Of a stretch of 64,000 nt of DNA, positions 1 through 9,639 are shown in pieces. The notes beneath the pieces were generated by a model, which worked only from the letters and a program-made list of their open reading frames with translations, had not been told where the DNA came from and searched no databases. Where the stretch lies: positions 1,922,001 to 1,986,000 of the forward strand of contig NC_017506.1 in the NCBI RefSeq assembly GCF_000166295.1, in the 5' to 3' direction. The translations under genes were made by a program, and so were the position numbers. Position 1 is the stretch's first letter. Every line of letters begins with the position of its first letter. The stretch is from Marinobacter adhaerens HP15. GTDB taxonomy: Bacteria > Pseudomonadota > Gammaproteobacteria > Pseudomonadales > Oleiphilaceae.

Positions 1-198
1 GTTAGTGCCAGCCACAGTGATGATCCGGGCGGACGGCTTTCGTCGGAACAACCGCCGCAGGACCACGAGGACCCGGTCCAGGCCAAGATCAATCTCTGTA
101 GGGTGTATCGCTTCCAGGTAGGTAAGCCACTGATCGACGGTGGCACCAGCCCCCGGCGATGCCGGGGGCTGGTCTGCAGGGTTACTCGGCAGGGGCAT
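1..198 (-). CDS. folC: FolC, dihydrofolate/folylpolyglutamate synthase, N-terminal part (runs off window)
   Basis: The 66 visible codons carry the FolC N-terminal signature [20 protein letters not shown] and end at the window edge with VAGTN, the start of the GTNGKGS P-loop. FolC adds glutamate to dihydropteroate and folates in the cytoplasm. The only in-frame start is ATG at 198, inside the end of accD, giving a 17-bp overlap. No ATG, GTG or TTG lies between the accD stop and the conserved region. The first 20 or so residues are Pro/Ala/Gly-rich because they are encoded by a perfect hairpin (145-173). accD-folC adjacency is common in gammaproteobacteria. Identity is firm; the start is inferred. 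Confidence 0.88.
   Translation of the reverse strand, partial: MPLPSNPADQPPASPGAGATVDQWLTYLEAIHPTEIDLGLDRVLVVLRRLFRRKPSARIITVAGTN
145..173. repeat. Perfect 13-bp inverted repeat at the accD-folC junction
   Basis: ACCAGCCCCCGGC (145-157) and its exact complement (161-173) flank the loop GAT. The stem is G/C-rich and lies 9 bp downstream of the accD stop, inside the apparent folC reading frame. There is no T-run after it on either strand, so it is not a classical terminator. It could slow ribosomes or polymerase, or stabilise the 3' end of an accD transcript. Confidence 0.7.
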
Positions 199-1108
199 CG
201 GTTTCAGGCTTCTCCGAGACTTCAAACTCGATCGGGTCTTCGGTTCCCGGGCGCTCCTGGCCGGTAAACTTGGCGAGCACATGAGCAATGCGTTCGCGCA
301 TCTGGTGGCGATGGAGAATCATATCAATCGCGCCATGCTCAAGCAGGAACTCACTGCGCTGGAAACCTTCCGGCAGTTTTTCACGAACCGTCTGTTCGAT
401 AACCCGGGGGCCGGCGAAACCGATCAATGCGTTTGGCTCTGCAATGTTGAGATCCCCCAGCATGGCCAGACTGGCGGACACGCCACCGAAGACAGGGTCC
501 GTCATCACCGAGATATAGGGAATACCCTCAACTTTCATCCTCTCAAGCACAGCGGCTGTCTTCGACATCTGCATCAACGACAGGATCGCTTCCTGCATGC
601 GGGCGCCGCCGCTGGCTGAGAAGCACACCAACGGGATACGCTCCTTGAGGGCAACATTTGCGGCCTGGACAAACTTCTCCCCGACCACTTGCCCCATGGA
701 GCCACCAAGGAATCCAAATTCGAACGCGCAGGCAACCAAAGGAACCCCAAGCGTCGTGCCTTTCATTGCTACAAGGGCATCCTTTTCCCCAGTGGCCTTC
801 TGCGCCTGGGACAAACGATCTTTGTAACGCTTACTATCCTTGAACTTCAATCGGTCCCAAGGCTCAAGCTCAGCGGCAACTTCTTCACGACCCTCCGGAT
901 CAAGAAAAATTTCGAGGCGTCGACGCGCAGTCACCCTCAGGTGGTGGTTGCATTTGGGGCAAACATCCAGGTTTTTCTCAAGTTCCGGCTTGTAGAGAAA
1001 GGCACCGCATTTGGGGCATTTCTTCCACAACCCCTCCGGAACACCCGTTCTCTGCTTCGACTCCGAGCGAATCTTGCTCGGCATTATCTTGTCCAGCCAG
1101 TTACTCAT
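182..1108 (-). CDS. accD: Acetyl-CoA carboxylase carboxyltransferase subunit beta
   Basis: 308 residues, normal for AccD. It forms the carboxyltransferase with AccA and moves the carboxyl group from biotin to acetyl-CoA to make malonyl-CoA, the first step of fatty acid synthesis. The four-cysteine zinc ribbon is visible (C31, C34, C50, C53), followed by the crotonase-like carboxyltransferase fold with Gly-rich segments such as [10 protein letters not shown] and [11 protein letters not shown]. It is 46 bp downstream of trpA and overlaps the start of folC. Placement between trp genes and folC matches relatives. High confidence. Confidence 0.97.
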   Translation of the reverse strand: MSNWLDKIMPSKIRSESKQRTGVPEGLWKKCPKCGAFLYKPELEKNLDVCPKCNHHLRVTARRRLEIFLDPEGREEVAAELEPWDRLKFKDSKRYKDRLSQAQKATGEKDALVAMKGTTLGVPLVACAFEFGFLGGSMGQVVGEKFVQAANVALKERIPLVCFSASGGARMQEAILSLMQMSKTAAVLERMKVEGIPYISVMTDPVFGGVSASLAMLGDLNIAEPNALIGFAGPRVIEQTVREKLPEGFQRSEFLLEHGAIDMILHRHQMRERIAHVLAKFTGQERPGTEDPIEFEVSEKPETDAPAE

Positions 1109-1154
1109 GGTCTCATCCTGTCCTTTGACGCCTGTTTGCCCTCCTCCCCTTCAT

Positions 1155-1967
1155 TCAGGAGGCGAGACTGTCCAGTGCTTCACGCATCGGGTGGAGCAGA
1201 TCCGTCAATGCCCGCTTGAGCTGGTCGGTATCTGCCTGATTTCTGGCTATTGTATCGACCAGGACGCTGCCAACAATTACACCATCGGATACCCGACCGA
1301 CCGCCGCGGCAGTTTCCGCATCACGAATACCGAAACCGACACCCACCGGGAGAGCTGTCAGTTCGTGAATATGATTCACCTTGGCAGCTACCTCTTCCAC
1401 GTTGATGGTGGCCGATCCCGTCACACCCTTGATAGAAACATAGTACACATAACCGGAGGAGTGCTCACTGATTGCCCGGATCCGGTCATCGGTCGTGGTT
1501 GGTGAAAGCAGGAAGATGGCGTCGAGATTTCGCTGGGTGAACAGCGGAGCAACCTCGTCGGCCTCTTCCGGTGGCAAGTCAACGGTCAGAATGCCGTCTA
1601 CGCCAGCATCCTTGGCCGCATCCGCAAAACGCTCGTAGCCCATGGCTTCCATCGGGTTCAGGTAGCCCATCAAAACCACCGGAGTTGCGTCGTCTGACTT
1701 GCGGAACTCCTTGACCATGGCAATCACCTGCCTCAGCGAGGTACCGTGCACCAGGGCCCGCTCACAGGCAAGCTGGATTACCGGGCCGTCTGCCATGGGG
1801 TCAGAGAACGGCACCCCCAGCTCGATAATATCTGCCCCCGCCTCAACCAGCGTGTGCATCAGATCTACCGTGACATCGGGATGCGGGTCACCGGCAGTAA
1901 TATAGGGAATAAGTGCCTTACGACCTTGTCCTTTCAGGGCCTTGAGGACCCCTTCAATTCGGCTCAT
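1155..1967 (-). CDS. trpA: Tryptophan synthase alpha chain
   Basis: 270 residues. It cleaves indole-3-glycerol phosphate to indole and glyceraldehyde-3-phosphate, passing indole through a tunnel to TrpB. The catalytic pair E49 and D60 lies in [16 protein letters not shown], at the same numbers as in the Salmonella enzyme. I chose the ATG at 1967 because AGGAGC lies just upstream and the protein begins [11 protein letters not shown]; the open frame continues further into trpB but is not conserved there. It follows trpB by 19 bp, so the two are very likely co-transcribed. Confidence 0.96.
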   Translation of the reverse strand: MSRIEGVLKALKGQGRKALIPYITAGDPHPDVTVDLMHTLVEAGADIIELGVPFSDPMADGPVIQLACERALVHGTSLRQVIAMVKEFRKSDDATPVVLMGYLNPMEAMGYERFADAAKDAGVDGILTVDLPPEEADEVAPLFTQRNLDAIFLLSPTTTDDRIRAISEHSSGYVYYVSIKGVTGSATINVEEVAAKVNHIHELTALPVGVGFGIRDAETAAAVGRVSDGVIVGSVLVDTIARNQADTDQLKRALTDLLHPMREALDSLAS

Positions 1968-1986
1968 GCCTGCTCCTGTTAATTCT

Positions 1987-3207
1987 TCAGATCTCGATGC
2001 CTTCAAGCTTGGCAACCGTGTTAATGTCCTTGTCGCCACGCCCGGAAACGTTAATGACAACGGTCTGGTCTTTGTCCATGGTCGCCGCCAGTTTGATGGC
2101 ATAAGCGACAGCGTGAGCCGTTTCCAGCGCGGGCATAATGCCCTCGACGCGGGTCAATTTCCGGAACCCTTCCATCGCTTCGTCATCGGTAACGGACACA
2201 TAATTGGCACGGCCAATGTCCTTCAACCAGCTGTGCTCTGGACCCACCCCTGGATAGTCCAGGCCGGCACTCACCGAATGCGTCCCTGCGATCTGGCCAT
2301 TTTCGTCCTCCATCAGGTAGGTGCGGTTACCGTGAAGCACGCCAGGACGACCGGCACAGAGTGGTGCCGCGTGTTTGCCAGTATCAATGCCCAGGCCGCC
2401 AGCCTCGACACCGTAAAGCTGTACCGATTCGTCAGAAAGGAACGGATAGAACATGCCAATGGCGTTGGAACCACCACCCACACAAGCAACCAGGGCATCC
2501 GGCAATTTGCCGGTTTTCTCCAGCGCCTGACGACGGGTTTCACGACCGATTACCGACTGGAAATCCCGGACCAGCAGCGGATATGGATGCGGCCCCGCAA
2601 CGGTACCAATGATATAGAAAGTGTCGTCCACGTGAGCCACCCAGTCACGCATCGCATCGTTCATGGCATCCTTTAGGGTTTTGGTGCCACCCTGAACGGC
2701 ATGTACCGTCGCGCCCAGAAGCTTCATCCGGAACACGTTCAGAGACTGTCGCTGGACATCCTCCGCGCCCATGAACACATGGCATTCAAGACCCAGACGC
2801 GCGCAAACAGTGGCAGTGGCAACACCGTGCTGACCCGCACCGGTTTCGGCAATGATCCGCTTTTTACCGAGGAAACTGGCAAGCAGCGCCTGGCCGATCG
2901 TGTTGTTCACCTTATGGGCACCGGTGTGACAAAGATCTTCACGCTTGAGCCAGATCTGGGCGCCGCCGGTTTCACGGCTGAGACGCTCGGCGAAATACAG
3001 AGGGGTTGGCCGGCCAACATAGTCCGCCAGTTCCTTGTCGAACCGCGCCTGGAATTCCGGATCCTTCTTCAGGCGGGCGTATTCTTTCTCGAGCGTCATC
3101 AGGGAATCCATCAGAGTCTCGGAAACAAATCGCCCACCAAAGGCGCCGAAGTGACCCCGCGCGTCCGGCAGTGCGCTCAGCATTTCTTCAGTCAGTTTTA
3201 CAGACAC
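1987..3207 (-). CDS. trpB: Tryptophan synthase beta chain
   Basis: 406 residues. The PLP enzyme condenses indole with serine to make tryptophan. The Schiff-base lysine is K99 in [10 protein letters not shown], and the phosphate-binding loop reads [11 protein letters not shown] set the start at GTG 3207 (SVKLTEEML), with AAAGAGG upstream. This overlaps the end of trpF by 20 bp, which suggests translational coupling. Further upstream codons lie inside trpF and look unlike any TrpB. Order on the minus strand is trpF-trpB-trpA. Confidence 0.96.
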   Translation of the reverse strand: MSVKLTEEMLSALPDARGHFGAFGGRFVSETLMDSLMTLEKEYARLKKDPEFQARFDKELADYVGRPTPLYFAERLSRETGGAQIWLKREDLCHTGAHKVNNTIGQALLASFLGKKRIIAETGAGQHGVATATVCARLGLECHVFMGAEDVQRQSLNVFRMKLLGATVHAVQGGTKTLKDAMNDAMRDWVAHVDDTFYIIGTVAGPHPYPLLVRDFQSVIGRETRRQALEKTGKLPDALVACVGGGSNAIGMFYPFLSDESVQLYGVEAGGLGIDTGKHAAPLCAGRPGVLHGNRTYLMEDENGQIAGTHSVSAGLDYPGVGPEHSWLKDIGRANYVSVTDDEAMEGFRKLTRVEGIMPALETAHAVAYAIKLAATMDKDQTVVINVSGRGDKDINTVAKLEGIEI

Positions 3208-3817
3208 GGTGAACCTCTTTAATAAAATGAGAAATTTTCTGGATATCCTTGATGCCTTTGTCCTGTTCAACACCGCCACTGACATCTACAGCCCAGGGTT
3301 TCACCTGTTTCACAGCGGCAAATACGTTATCAGATGACAAACCCCCGGCCAATATGATCGGAAGCGGCCGGTAGTCAGGGATCAGATCCCAGTTAAACGA
3401 TTTTCCTGTGCCTCCATACCGGTCTGGATCCCAGGCGTCGACCAGCAGGCCGGAGGCATTGTGAAACTCCTCGAAGGCAGCTTCAATCTGCCCCGCCTCT
3501 CGGACCCTGATGGCCTTGATCCAGCGTCGACCAAAACTGGCACAGAAATCCGCCGATTCGTCGCCATGAAACTGCAGCAAATCCAGTGGCACCCGCTCGA
3601 GAACCGCCTCGACTTCCTGCCTGGATGGATTAACAAATAATCCGACCACCGACATGAACGCCGGAACACGCTTTGCCAACTCGGCGGCCTGATCCAATGA
3701 CACTGACCGGGGACTCGGCTCATAAAAAACCAGACCCAGGGCGTCGGCGCCGAATTGAACAGCCCCGTCGATATCCTCGGGGCGGGTAAGGCCGCAAATT
3801 TTGACCCTTGCGCTCAT
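3188..3817 (-). CDS. trpF: Phosphoribosylanthranilate isomerase
   Basis: 209 residues, normal for a stand-alone TrpF. It isomerises phosphoribosylanthranilate by Amadori rearrangement in tryptophan synthesis. The N-terminal [11 protein letters not shown] holds the catalytic Cys, LVDAWD the catalytic Asp, and LAGGL with VDVSGGVE forms the phosphate site. The ATG at 3817 overlaps the truA stop as ATGA, so translation is probably coupled to truA, as in many Pseudomonas relatives where truA-trpF-accD are contiguous. trpB follows with a 20-bp overlap. Confidence 0.96.
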   Translation of the reverse strand: MSARVKICGLTRPEDIDGAVQFGADALGLVFYEPSPRSVSLDQAAELAKRVPAFMSVVGLFVNPSRQEVEAVLERVPLDLLQFHGDESADFCASFGRRWIKAIRVREAGQIEAAFEEFHNASGLLVDAWDPDRYGGTGKSFNWDLIPDYRPLPIILAGGLSSDNVFAAVKQVKPWAVDVSGGVEQDKGIKDIQKISHFIKEVHRVCKTD

Positions 3818-4722
3818 TGGCTCGGAACCCGCTGTTTGACATGGATGTGTGTTGGGGTGAACGGACTGTTTTCTTCCCGAGTGAACCAGGGCCGCAGAAA
3901 GCCCGGGCCGCACTCGACAGCGGGAATCCCGAATTCCTCCGGGTACCCCACATCGACCAGATACAGACCATGGGGAGGCGCTGTTACACCTGCAGCTGTC
4001 CGATCTCTGGCGACCAGTATCTCATGAATCCACTCCGGTCGCTGCTTTCCCGAACCAACCGCCATCAGGGCACCGGCGATATTCCGGACCATGTGGTGCA
4101 AAAACGCGTTGGCCTGCACGTCTATTACGACAAAATCCCGTTTCCGGGTTACCGAAATACGTTCCAGAAACCGAATCGGTGTTCGAGACTGGCATCCGGC
4201 CGCACGGAAAGAGGAAAAGTCATGCTCTCCCGCCAATGCCTGGGCGGCCCTGTGCATACGATCTGCGTCCAGTGGGCGGAAGGTCCAGCTTACCTGGCCC
4301 CGCTGTATACCCGGACGCACTGGATGGTTGTAGATGATGTAACGGTAACGCCGATAGGTCGCGGAAAATCGAGCGTGGAAATCACCGACTCCGTTTCCGG
4401 CCCAGTGCACGGAAATGTCATCGGGCAGCGCCGTGTTTATACCCATAACCCAGGAGCGCAGGTTACGGACAGACGGAGTGTCAAAATGAGCGATTTGATA
4501 GCTGGCGTGCACCCCGGCATCGGTACGGCCCGCACACACCAGATCAACTGCATGGTTCGCAACCTTTGCCACCGCTGCCGTCAGTTCCGCTTCCACCGAT
4601 CGAACACCGGATTTCTGGAGCTGCCAGCCGTGAAACCCACGCCCATCATATTCGAAGGCAAGTGCGACGCGGCCCGCGCCTACGGCGTTATCGGTGGAGA
4701 GCTGCTGAGTCTTGAGAAACAA
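3814..4722 (-). CDS. truA: tRNA pseudouridine(38-40) synthase TruA
   Basis: 302 residues. It modifies U38-U40 in the anticodon stem-loop of tRNAs. The catalytic Asp is D68 in [11 protein letters not shown], and the core continues through [11 protein letters not shown] and FLHHMVRNI. The start is uncertain: there is no ATG between the preceding in-frame stop and the conserved region, so the best candidate is TTG at 4722 with only a weak Shine-Dalgarno. It sits 27 bp downstream of a terminator hairpin following fimV, so its transcription must depend on readthrough or a local promoter. The stop overlaps trpF as ATGA. Confidence 0.93.
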   Translation of the reverse strand: MFLKTQQLSTDNAVGAGRVALAFEYDGRGFHGWQLQKSGVRSVEAELTAAVAKVANHAVDLVCAGRTDAGVHASYQIAHFDTPSVRNLRSWVMGINTALPDDISVHWAGNGVGDFHARFSATYRRYRYIIYNHPVRPGIQRGQVSWTFRPLDADRMHRAAQALAGEHDFSSFRAAGCQSRTPIRFLERISVTRKRDFVVIDVQANAFLHHMVRNIAGALMAVGSGKQRPEWIHEILVARDRTAAGVTAPPHGLYLVDVGYPEEFGIPAVECGPGFLRPWFTREENSPFTPTHIHVKQRVPSQ

Positions 4723-4749
4723 GTGCGAATCCGAAGAGAATGGTTCTAT

Positions 4750-4801
4750 AAAAACAAAGCGCCGACCTTATTGCCGGGAGGATACCCGGCGGCCGGCGCT
4801 T
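4750..4801 (-). terminator. Rho-independent terminator after fimV
   Basis: Read on the minus strand, the stem AAGCGCCGGCC / GGTCGGCGCTT encloses a second small C/G hairpin and is followed by TTTGTTTTTA. It lies 28 bp past the fimV stop and just ahead of truA. Confidence 0.75.
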
Positions 4802-4829
4802 GCTTCCTGTCAGACCCGATTATAACGGA

Positions 4830-7800
4830 TCAGGACAGATTTTTAAGGAGGTCTTGCGCCTCTGCTTTCTGGTCTTCGTTTCCTTCAAGGGAGACTTCTT
4901 CCAGGATGTCGCGAGCTCCGTCGGTGTCACCCATCTCGATGTACGCCCGCGCCAGATCCAGTTTGGTAGCGGCCTCATCGGTTCCGGCCAGGAAGTCGAA
5001 ATCGTCCTCGTCACCGAGTTCGCTTTCATCGATGTCCGCAACCTGCGATTTGCGCGACTCATCGGAAACTTCATCAGACGCGACCGGGAGATCAAGATCA
5101 CTTTCAGATGTCTCCGAGTCTTCGAGCTCATCGGTTACACCCAGTTGCTCGAGATCCTCGGCATCTTCAACCGTCTGTTCAGGATCCGCTTCCTCCGCAT
5201 CGCCCTCACCGAGTGTGTCCTCAAGACCAAGCTCTTCATCGAGTGACGCCTCTTCGCTCTCCTCGGGGTTGGCTGAATCGGCAGAATCGGAAAACTCTTC
5301 CATCAGGGCCAGGTCTTCATCGGAGACGTCCAGTTCCAGGTCATCCAGCGAAGATTCTTCCATCTCACTGCCACCAAGCTCGTCTTCTTCACCGGCTACC
5401 TTGTCCAGTTCAGCATCGAGCTCATCCAGGAATGACTCGTCCAGCGAATCAATATCCGATTCGCCGTCAGTATCAGCACTCTGCTCAGTACCTTCCTCGG
5501 ATGTAGTTTTAGGCCTTTCGTCTGGCAGCTCCTCCGTCAGGTCTCCTTCGTCCAGATCACCCTCTTCCAGATTAAGGCTCAGGTCGTCATCAGAATCGTC
5601 GAGCCCCTGCTCTGCGCCGGATGGCTTGTCAGTGTCCTCTTCGAATTCCGAAGACAGATCCCAGTCTGTGGACTCCTCAAGCTCGGAGGTGTCTTCGGTC
5701 GAAGGCTTTTCTTCGTCCGATTCCAGCTCCAGGCCCGAGAGATCGTATTCGATCATATCGTCACGGCTTTCTTCTTTGCCCTCGCCGGATGCGTCCTCCT
5801 TGCTGGCCTCGGATTCGTCAAGCTCATCAAGCTCGAAATCAGACAGGTCAGCCTCTGAAAGTTCCGAATCAAAGTCGCCAAACTCGTTCTCGGCCGGCTC
5901 TTCTTTCTCAGCATCAAACTGATCGGCGAGAAGTTCTTCAGATTCAGGCTTGTCCTGCTTCTCAATGGACTCATCACCGGTTTCGTCAGAATCATAGGAC
6001 GTAGCGAACGAATCGGAACGTAACTGAGATTCAAGGTCATCGATGCTGGGCATCGACTCCGCCTCTTCCAGCCGCGCGCGCAGCTCGTTCGCAGTGGTCA
6101 GCGCTTCTTCATCGTCCAGAGCCTCGACCTCTCCGAATTGTTTTTCGAAAGAGTCGCGATCCTGGGTATCTGCGTAGACACCGAGCAGCTTCAAGCGCAG
6201 ATCGGTGCGACTGGGCTCACGGGAAATTGCGGTTTCCAGAGCTTGGGCAGCCCGATCATGTTGACCATAGGCAATGTAAGAGTCAGCCTCGGCCAGGGCG
6301 TCGCCAGCCGCAGATTGCTGATCCTCTTCATCCAGGCTCAGATCGAAGGAATCCGTTTCTTCGTCGGTTTCATTGTTCAGCTGTTCGTAAAACGCCTTTT
6401 CCCGGTTTGCATTGCGGCGGGCAAGCAGCAGGAGAAGCAACAGCAGAACGATCAGACCGCCACCAAGGGCAATCTGATACATCGGATTACCAGTTATGGC
6501 ATCAATAACGTTACCGGGGAAACCTTTATCGGCAGCCGGAGCCTGTTGAGCAGGCTTGGGCGCAGGCTCTGCAGATTGCTCTGTTTGTGTCGGGGCTGGC
6601 TCCGCCGCCGCAGTTTCTTCAACCGCATCATCGGTAGCCTCAACCGCCGGCTCGTCCGCTCCAGACATTTCAGCCTGTTCTGATGCGTCACCGGAATCGG
6701 CACCCATCTGATCATCGGATGACTGATCGGAACCGGCCATTTCGTCAGTTTCATCGACCATAGCCTCGGACTCGGCCATGTCGCCTGATTCACCCGCAGC
6801 TTCCGCATCCTCAGCTTCACCGTCCATCATGTCCGAATCGACGGGTGCCGTATCACCTTCAACGGCCTCGTCCATGGCGACAGATTCCTCTGCTCCAACA
6901 TCGGCAGCCGGACTTTCAACGGGTGCGGTCTGCTCCGCCGTTTCATCACCGGCAGTCTGCTGCATTTCAGCAAGCTGGGTATTCTTGAGCTCAAGCAGGC
7001 GCTGCAGAGTCTGCACCTGGTCCTGCAGGTCCTCAACACGACTGTTCAGCTCATCGTTCTCCCGGCGAGCGCTTTCGAGCTCTTCCATCGCGACCGCTGT
7101 GCCGGCATCAACGCCGCCCGGCAGTTCGCTGTCACCGCCCGCGGAGCCACTTTCGCTGGCCTCACTGCCGGCGTCCTCGGACACCACGAGTTTGAGCTCA
7201 TCACCTCCGGCGCCAGCCTGCTGTTGGGGCGCGGACGCTGCCTGCTGCTCGGCGGTTGCATCGACTGTGCGCTGGGGCGTCTGGAATTCCTGATTCTGCT
7301 GGGCAACCACGCGAGTAGCTTCAGCGCGAGTTCGACTCTGGATCTGGTCCAGAGACGGGACACGCAGCACTTCACCGCGCTTCAGTCGATTGATGTTATT
7401 GCCAATGAATGCGTTCGGGTTCAGGTCCTGGATTGCCAGCATGACCTGCTGCATAGAGACACTGTTGTCTGGACGCACTTGAGACGCGATGGTCCACAAT
7501 GTGTCTGAAGCTCCGGTGGGCCCGAATGTATCAGCCTGATATCCGGAACCCAGCGACCGCTCGGCCTGAGCCTGGCGACGAACTGATTCGGCACTGCGAG
7601 TGGTCGTCGGCTGGCTGGTTGTCTGGGACGTGGAGACTGTTGGAGTGCTGACCTGTTCCTGCACGCCGGACTCTTCCGCGTATACAGGTGGATCCACCAG
7701 AACGGCGTATTCCCGCATTAACCGGCCGTTTGGCCAGGTCAACTCAAGCAGGAAGTTGAGGTACGGTTCCCTCAGAGGTTCACGGGAGGACACATTGACA

Positions 7801-8078
7801 ATGAGACTGCCATCATTGCCGGTGACCACCTGGAACCTGAGTTTACTGAGAAACTGGTTGCGATCCAGCCCCACCCGCTCATATGCCTGTTCCGAGGCAA
7901 TATTGACGAACACGTCCGCTGGATTGACGCCACGGCTTTGGGGCAGAACAATCTCTGCGTCCAGTGGCTCGTTCAGATAGGACTGAAGTTCTATTTCACC
8001 CAGCCCCAGGGCCTGTGCGACGCCGGATCCGAGCCCTCCCGCCAGAGCCAGGGCAACCGCAAGCTTGCGTACCTTCAT
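4830..8078 (-). CDS. fimV: FimV/HubP family polar hub protein
   Basis: 1082 residues. FimV/HubP proteins organise the cell pole and help assemble type IV pili and type II secretion. Visible order: signal peptide (1-23), a conserved FimV N-terminal domain (about 24-135, GLGEIELQSYLNEPL), a LysM peptidoglycan-binding domain (about 185-243), a coiled coil (about 332-375), an acidic linker, one membrane helix (533-553), then a very acidic Glu/Asp/Ser cytoplasmic region. It ends in a TPR-like FimV C-terminal motif (LDLARAYIEMGDTDGARDIL). Start ATG 8078. It stands alone behind its own promoter region and is followed by a terminator. pilZ in this window is another pilus-linked gene. Confidence 0.93.
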   Translation of the reverse strand: MKVRKLAVALALAGGLGSGVAQALGLGEIELQSYLNEPLDAEIVLPQSRGVNPADVFVNIASEQAYERVGLDRNQFLSKLRFQVVTGNDGSLIVNVSSREPLREPYLNFLLELTWPNGRLMREYAVLVDPPVYAEESGVQEQVSTPTVSTSQTTSQPTTTRSAESVRRQAQAERSLGSGYQADTFGPTGASDTLWTIASQVRPDNSVSMQQVMLAIQDLNPNAFIGNNINRLKRGEVLRVPSLDQIQSRTRAEATRVVAQQNQEFQTPQRTVDATAEQQAASAPQQQAGAGGDELKLVVSEDAGSEASESGSAGGDSELPGGVDAGTAVAMEELESARRENDELNSRVEDLQDQVQTLQRLLELKNTQLAEMQQTAGDETAEQTAPVESPAADVGAEESVAMDEAVEGDTAPVDSDMMDGEAEDAEAAGESGDMAESEAMVDETDEMAGSDQSSDDQMGADSGDASEQAEMSGADEPAVEATDDAVEETAAAEPAPTQTEQSAEPAPKPAQQAPAADKGFPGNVIDAITGNPMYQIALGGGLIVLLLLLLLLARRNANREKAFYEQLNNETDEETDSFDLSLDEEDQQSAAGDALAEADSYIAYGQHDRAAQALETAISREPSRTDLRLKLLGVYADTQDRDSFEKQFGEVEALDDEEALTTANELRARLEEAESMPSIDDLESQLRSDSFATSYDSDETGDESIEKQDKPESEELLADQFDAEKEEPAENEFGDFDSELSEADLSDFELDELDESEASKEDASGEGKEESRDDMIEYDLSGLELESDEEKPSTEDTSELEESTDWDLSSEFEEDTDKPSGAEQGLDDSDDDLSLNLEEGDLDEGDLTEELPDERPKTTSEEGTEQSADTDGESDIDSLDESFLDELDAELDKVAGEEDELGGSEMEESSLDDLELDVSDEDLALMEEFSDSADSANPEESEEASLDEELGLEDTLGEGDAEEADPEQTVEDAEDLEQLGVTDELEDSETSESDLDLPVASDEVSDESRKSQVADIDESELGDEDDFDFLAGTDEAATKLDLARAYIEMGDTDGARDILEEVSLEGNEDQKAEAQDLLKNLS

Positions 8079-8203
8079 GCTTTTTCCTTTCCAGTCTCCG
8101 TTATTCGTTACTGCTCTTTTTCAAACAGAATCGGACGAGGTTGGATGACTTTCGTCTTGATAATTCTCGTTATTATGTGTTCTTTTTAATTTTCAGTCCG
8201 GCA

Positions 8204-8232
8204 AGTATTGTTGATAAAACCTCTTTTATCAA
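8204..8232 (-). promoter_or_regulatory. Candidate fimV promoter overlapping a perfect palindrome
   Basis: On the minus strand TTGATA (8232-8227) and AATACT (8209-8204) are separated by 17 nt, a fair sigma-70 pair about 125 bp upstream of the fimV ATG. A perfect 9-bp inverted repeat (TTGATAAAA, 4-nt gap, TTTTATCAA; 8211-8232) covers the -35 box and spacer, as a repressor operator would. Confidence 0.45.
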
Positions 8233-8272
8233 TCAATCAGCCGCAATCCTTGTACCATTTTTTTATCAATCA
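8224..8272. repeat. 12-bp direct repeat upstream of fimV
   Basis: TTTTATCAATCA occurs at 8224-8235 and again at 8261-8272, 37 bp apart. The first copy is one half of the palindrome over the fimV promoter, so together they may form a multi-site operator. The rest of the 314-bp asd-fimV gap is AT-rich and shows no reading frame. Confidence 0.5.
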
Positions 8273-8290
8273 CGCGGAACTACCTAGCGC

Positions 8291-8334
8291 TCTTGAAAAT
8301 AACAGGGGCGGAGGCTGAAATCAGCCTCCGCCCC
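8291..8334 (-). terminator. Terminator after asd
   Basis: A perfect 14-bp stem (8305-8318 with 8321-8334, two-base loop AA) reads GGGGCGGAGGCTGA on one arm. On the minus strand it is followed by TGTTATTTTC, a loose T-rich tail. It lies 59 bp past the asd stop and should separate the leu-asd transcript from fimV. Confidence 0.75.
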
Positions 8335-8392
8335 CTCACCGGTTTATCGAAACCGGACACAGTTGGCATTTATTGCCTCTGTGTAACAATTT

Positions 8393-9508
8393 TTAACGCT
8401 CCTGAAGGATCCGGAGCATACGGCGCAGCGGCTCAGCGGCACCCCACAGGAGCTGATCACCCACCGTAAACGCGGAAATGTATTCCGGCCCCATGGTCAG
8501 CTTGCGGATACGGCCGACAGGAACGCTCAAGGTACCGGTCACCTTCGCTGGAGTAAGTTCCTCAATGGTCGCATCACGATCATTGGGAATCACTTTTACC
8601 CAGTCATTCGCTTTCGCAAGGATCGACTCGATTTCAGAAACCGGGAGATCCTTCTTCAGCTTGATAGTCAGCGCCTGACTGTGGGAGCGCATTGCGCCAA
8701 TCCGCACACAGATGCCGTCGATGGGAATCGGGTTATCGGAGCGCCCGAGAATTTTGTTGGTCTCGACCCCCGCCTTCCACTCTTCCTTGCTCATGCCGTT
8801 GTCGAGCTGCTTGTCGATGAACGGGATAAGACTGCCGGCCAGGGGCACCTGGAAGTGCTCGGTCGGGAAGCCGTCCGAACGCATGGTTTCGGTTACCTTG
8901 CGGTCAATCTCCAGAATCGCGGAGGAAGGATCGTCCAGCTCAGACTTGACGCTCTTGTTGAGCTCGCCCATCTGGTTCAACAGCTCGCGCATGTTCTGAG
9001 CGCCAGAACCGGAAGCCGCCTGATAGGTCATGGGCGACACCCACTCGATCAGATCCTGCTCAAGCAGGCCACCCAAAGCCAGCATCATCAGGCTCACGGT
9101 GCAGTTACCACCGATGTAGTCCTTGACGCCTTTCTCAAGCGCGGCGTCAATCACGTTTCGGTTGACCGGATCCAGAACAATCACCGAGTGGTCGACCATC
9201 CGCAGGGTGGAGGCTGCATCAATCCAGTAACCTTCCCAGCCCGCGTCACGGAGCTTCTGATAAACCGCGCCGGTGTAGTCGCCACCCTGACAGGTCACGA
9301 TGACATCCATGGTTTTCAGAATCTCGACGTCAAACGCGTCCTGCAGAGGAGGAACGTCGTCTTTTCCCACGTCCGGCGCAGGCTTGCCAGCCTGGGATGT
9401 GGTGAAAAACACCGGTTCGATATCGGCGAAATCGTTTTCTTCACGCATGCGTTGCATGAGGACCGAGCCCACCATGCCACGCCAACCTACAAGTCCAACT
9501 CGCTTCAT
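8393..9508 (-). CDS. asd: Aspartate-semialdehyde dehydrogenase
   Basis: 371 residues, the longer enterobacterial/Pseudomonas-type enzyme. It reduces aspartyl phosphate with NADPH to aspartate semialdehyde, the branch point to lysine, diaminopimelate, threonine and methionine. The NADP-binding loop is [12 protein letters not shown] and the catalytic cysteine is C136 in [12 protein letters not shown]. Start ATG 9508. It lies 131 bp downstream of leuB on the same strand. The gap holds a small hairpin (9582-9603) without a T-run, so co-transcription with leu genes is possible. Confidence 0.97.
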   Translation of the reverse strand: MKRVGLVGWRGMVGSVLMQRMREENDFADIEPVFFTTSQAGKPAPDVGKDDVPPLQDAFDVEILKTMDVIVTCQGGDYTGAVYQKLRDAGWEGYWIDAASTLRMVDHSVIVLDPVNRNVIDAALEKGVKDYIGGNCTVSLMMLALGGLLEQDLIEWVSPMTYQAASGSGAQNMRELLNQMGELNKSVKSELDDPSSAILEIDRKVTETMRSDGFPTEHFQVPLAGSLIPFIDKQLDNGMSKEEWKAGVETNKILGRSDNPIPIDGICVRIGAMRSHSQALTIKLKKDLPVSEIESILAKANDWVKVIPNDRDATIEELTPAKVTGTLSVPVGRIRKLTMGPEYISAFTVGDQLLWGAAEPLRRMLRILQER

Positions 9509-9639
9509 GTGCGATCTTCAGACCTCGTTTTATGCCCGCCCCATGCCTTTATCGCTGGCAGGGACAGGATGGATGATCCCGCGGCAACTGCATCGCGTTG
9601 CCGTCGGGTCTCAAATACGCCTGTCAGGGCCTGGCCTCT

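Noticed and set aside
3808..5922. Long plus-strand open frame of 704 codons opposite truA and fimV
   Set aside because: It is antisense to two well-supported genes and its protein is low-complexity Ser/Arg, the mirror image of the acidic FimV codons. No ribosome site or family match.
9582..9603. Hairpin CGGCAAC/GTTGCCG between leuB and asd as a terminator
   Set aside because: No T-run follows on either strand and the stem is only 7 bp; too weak to call.
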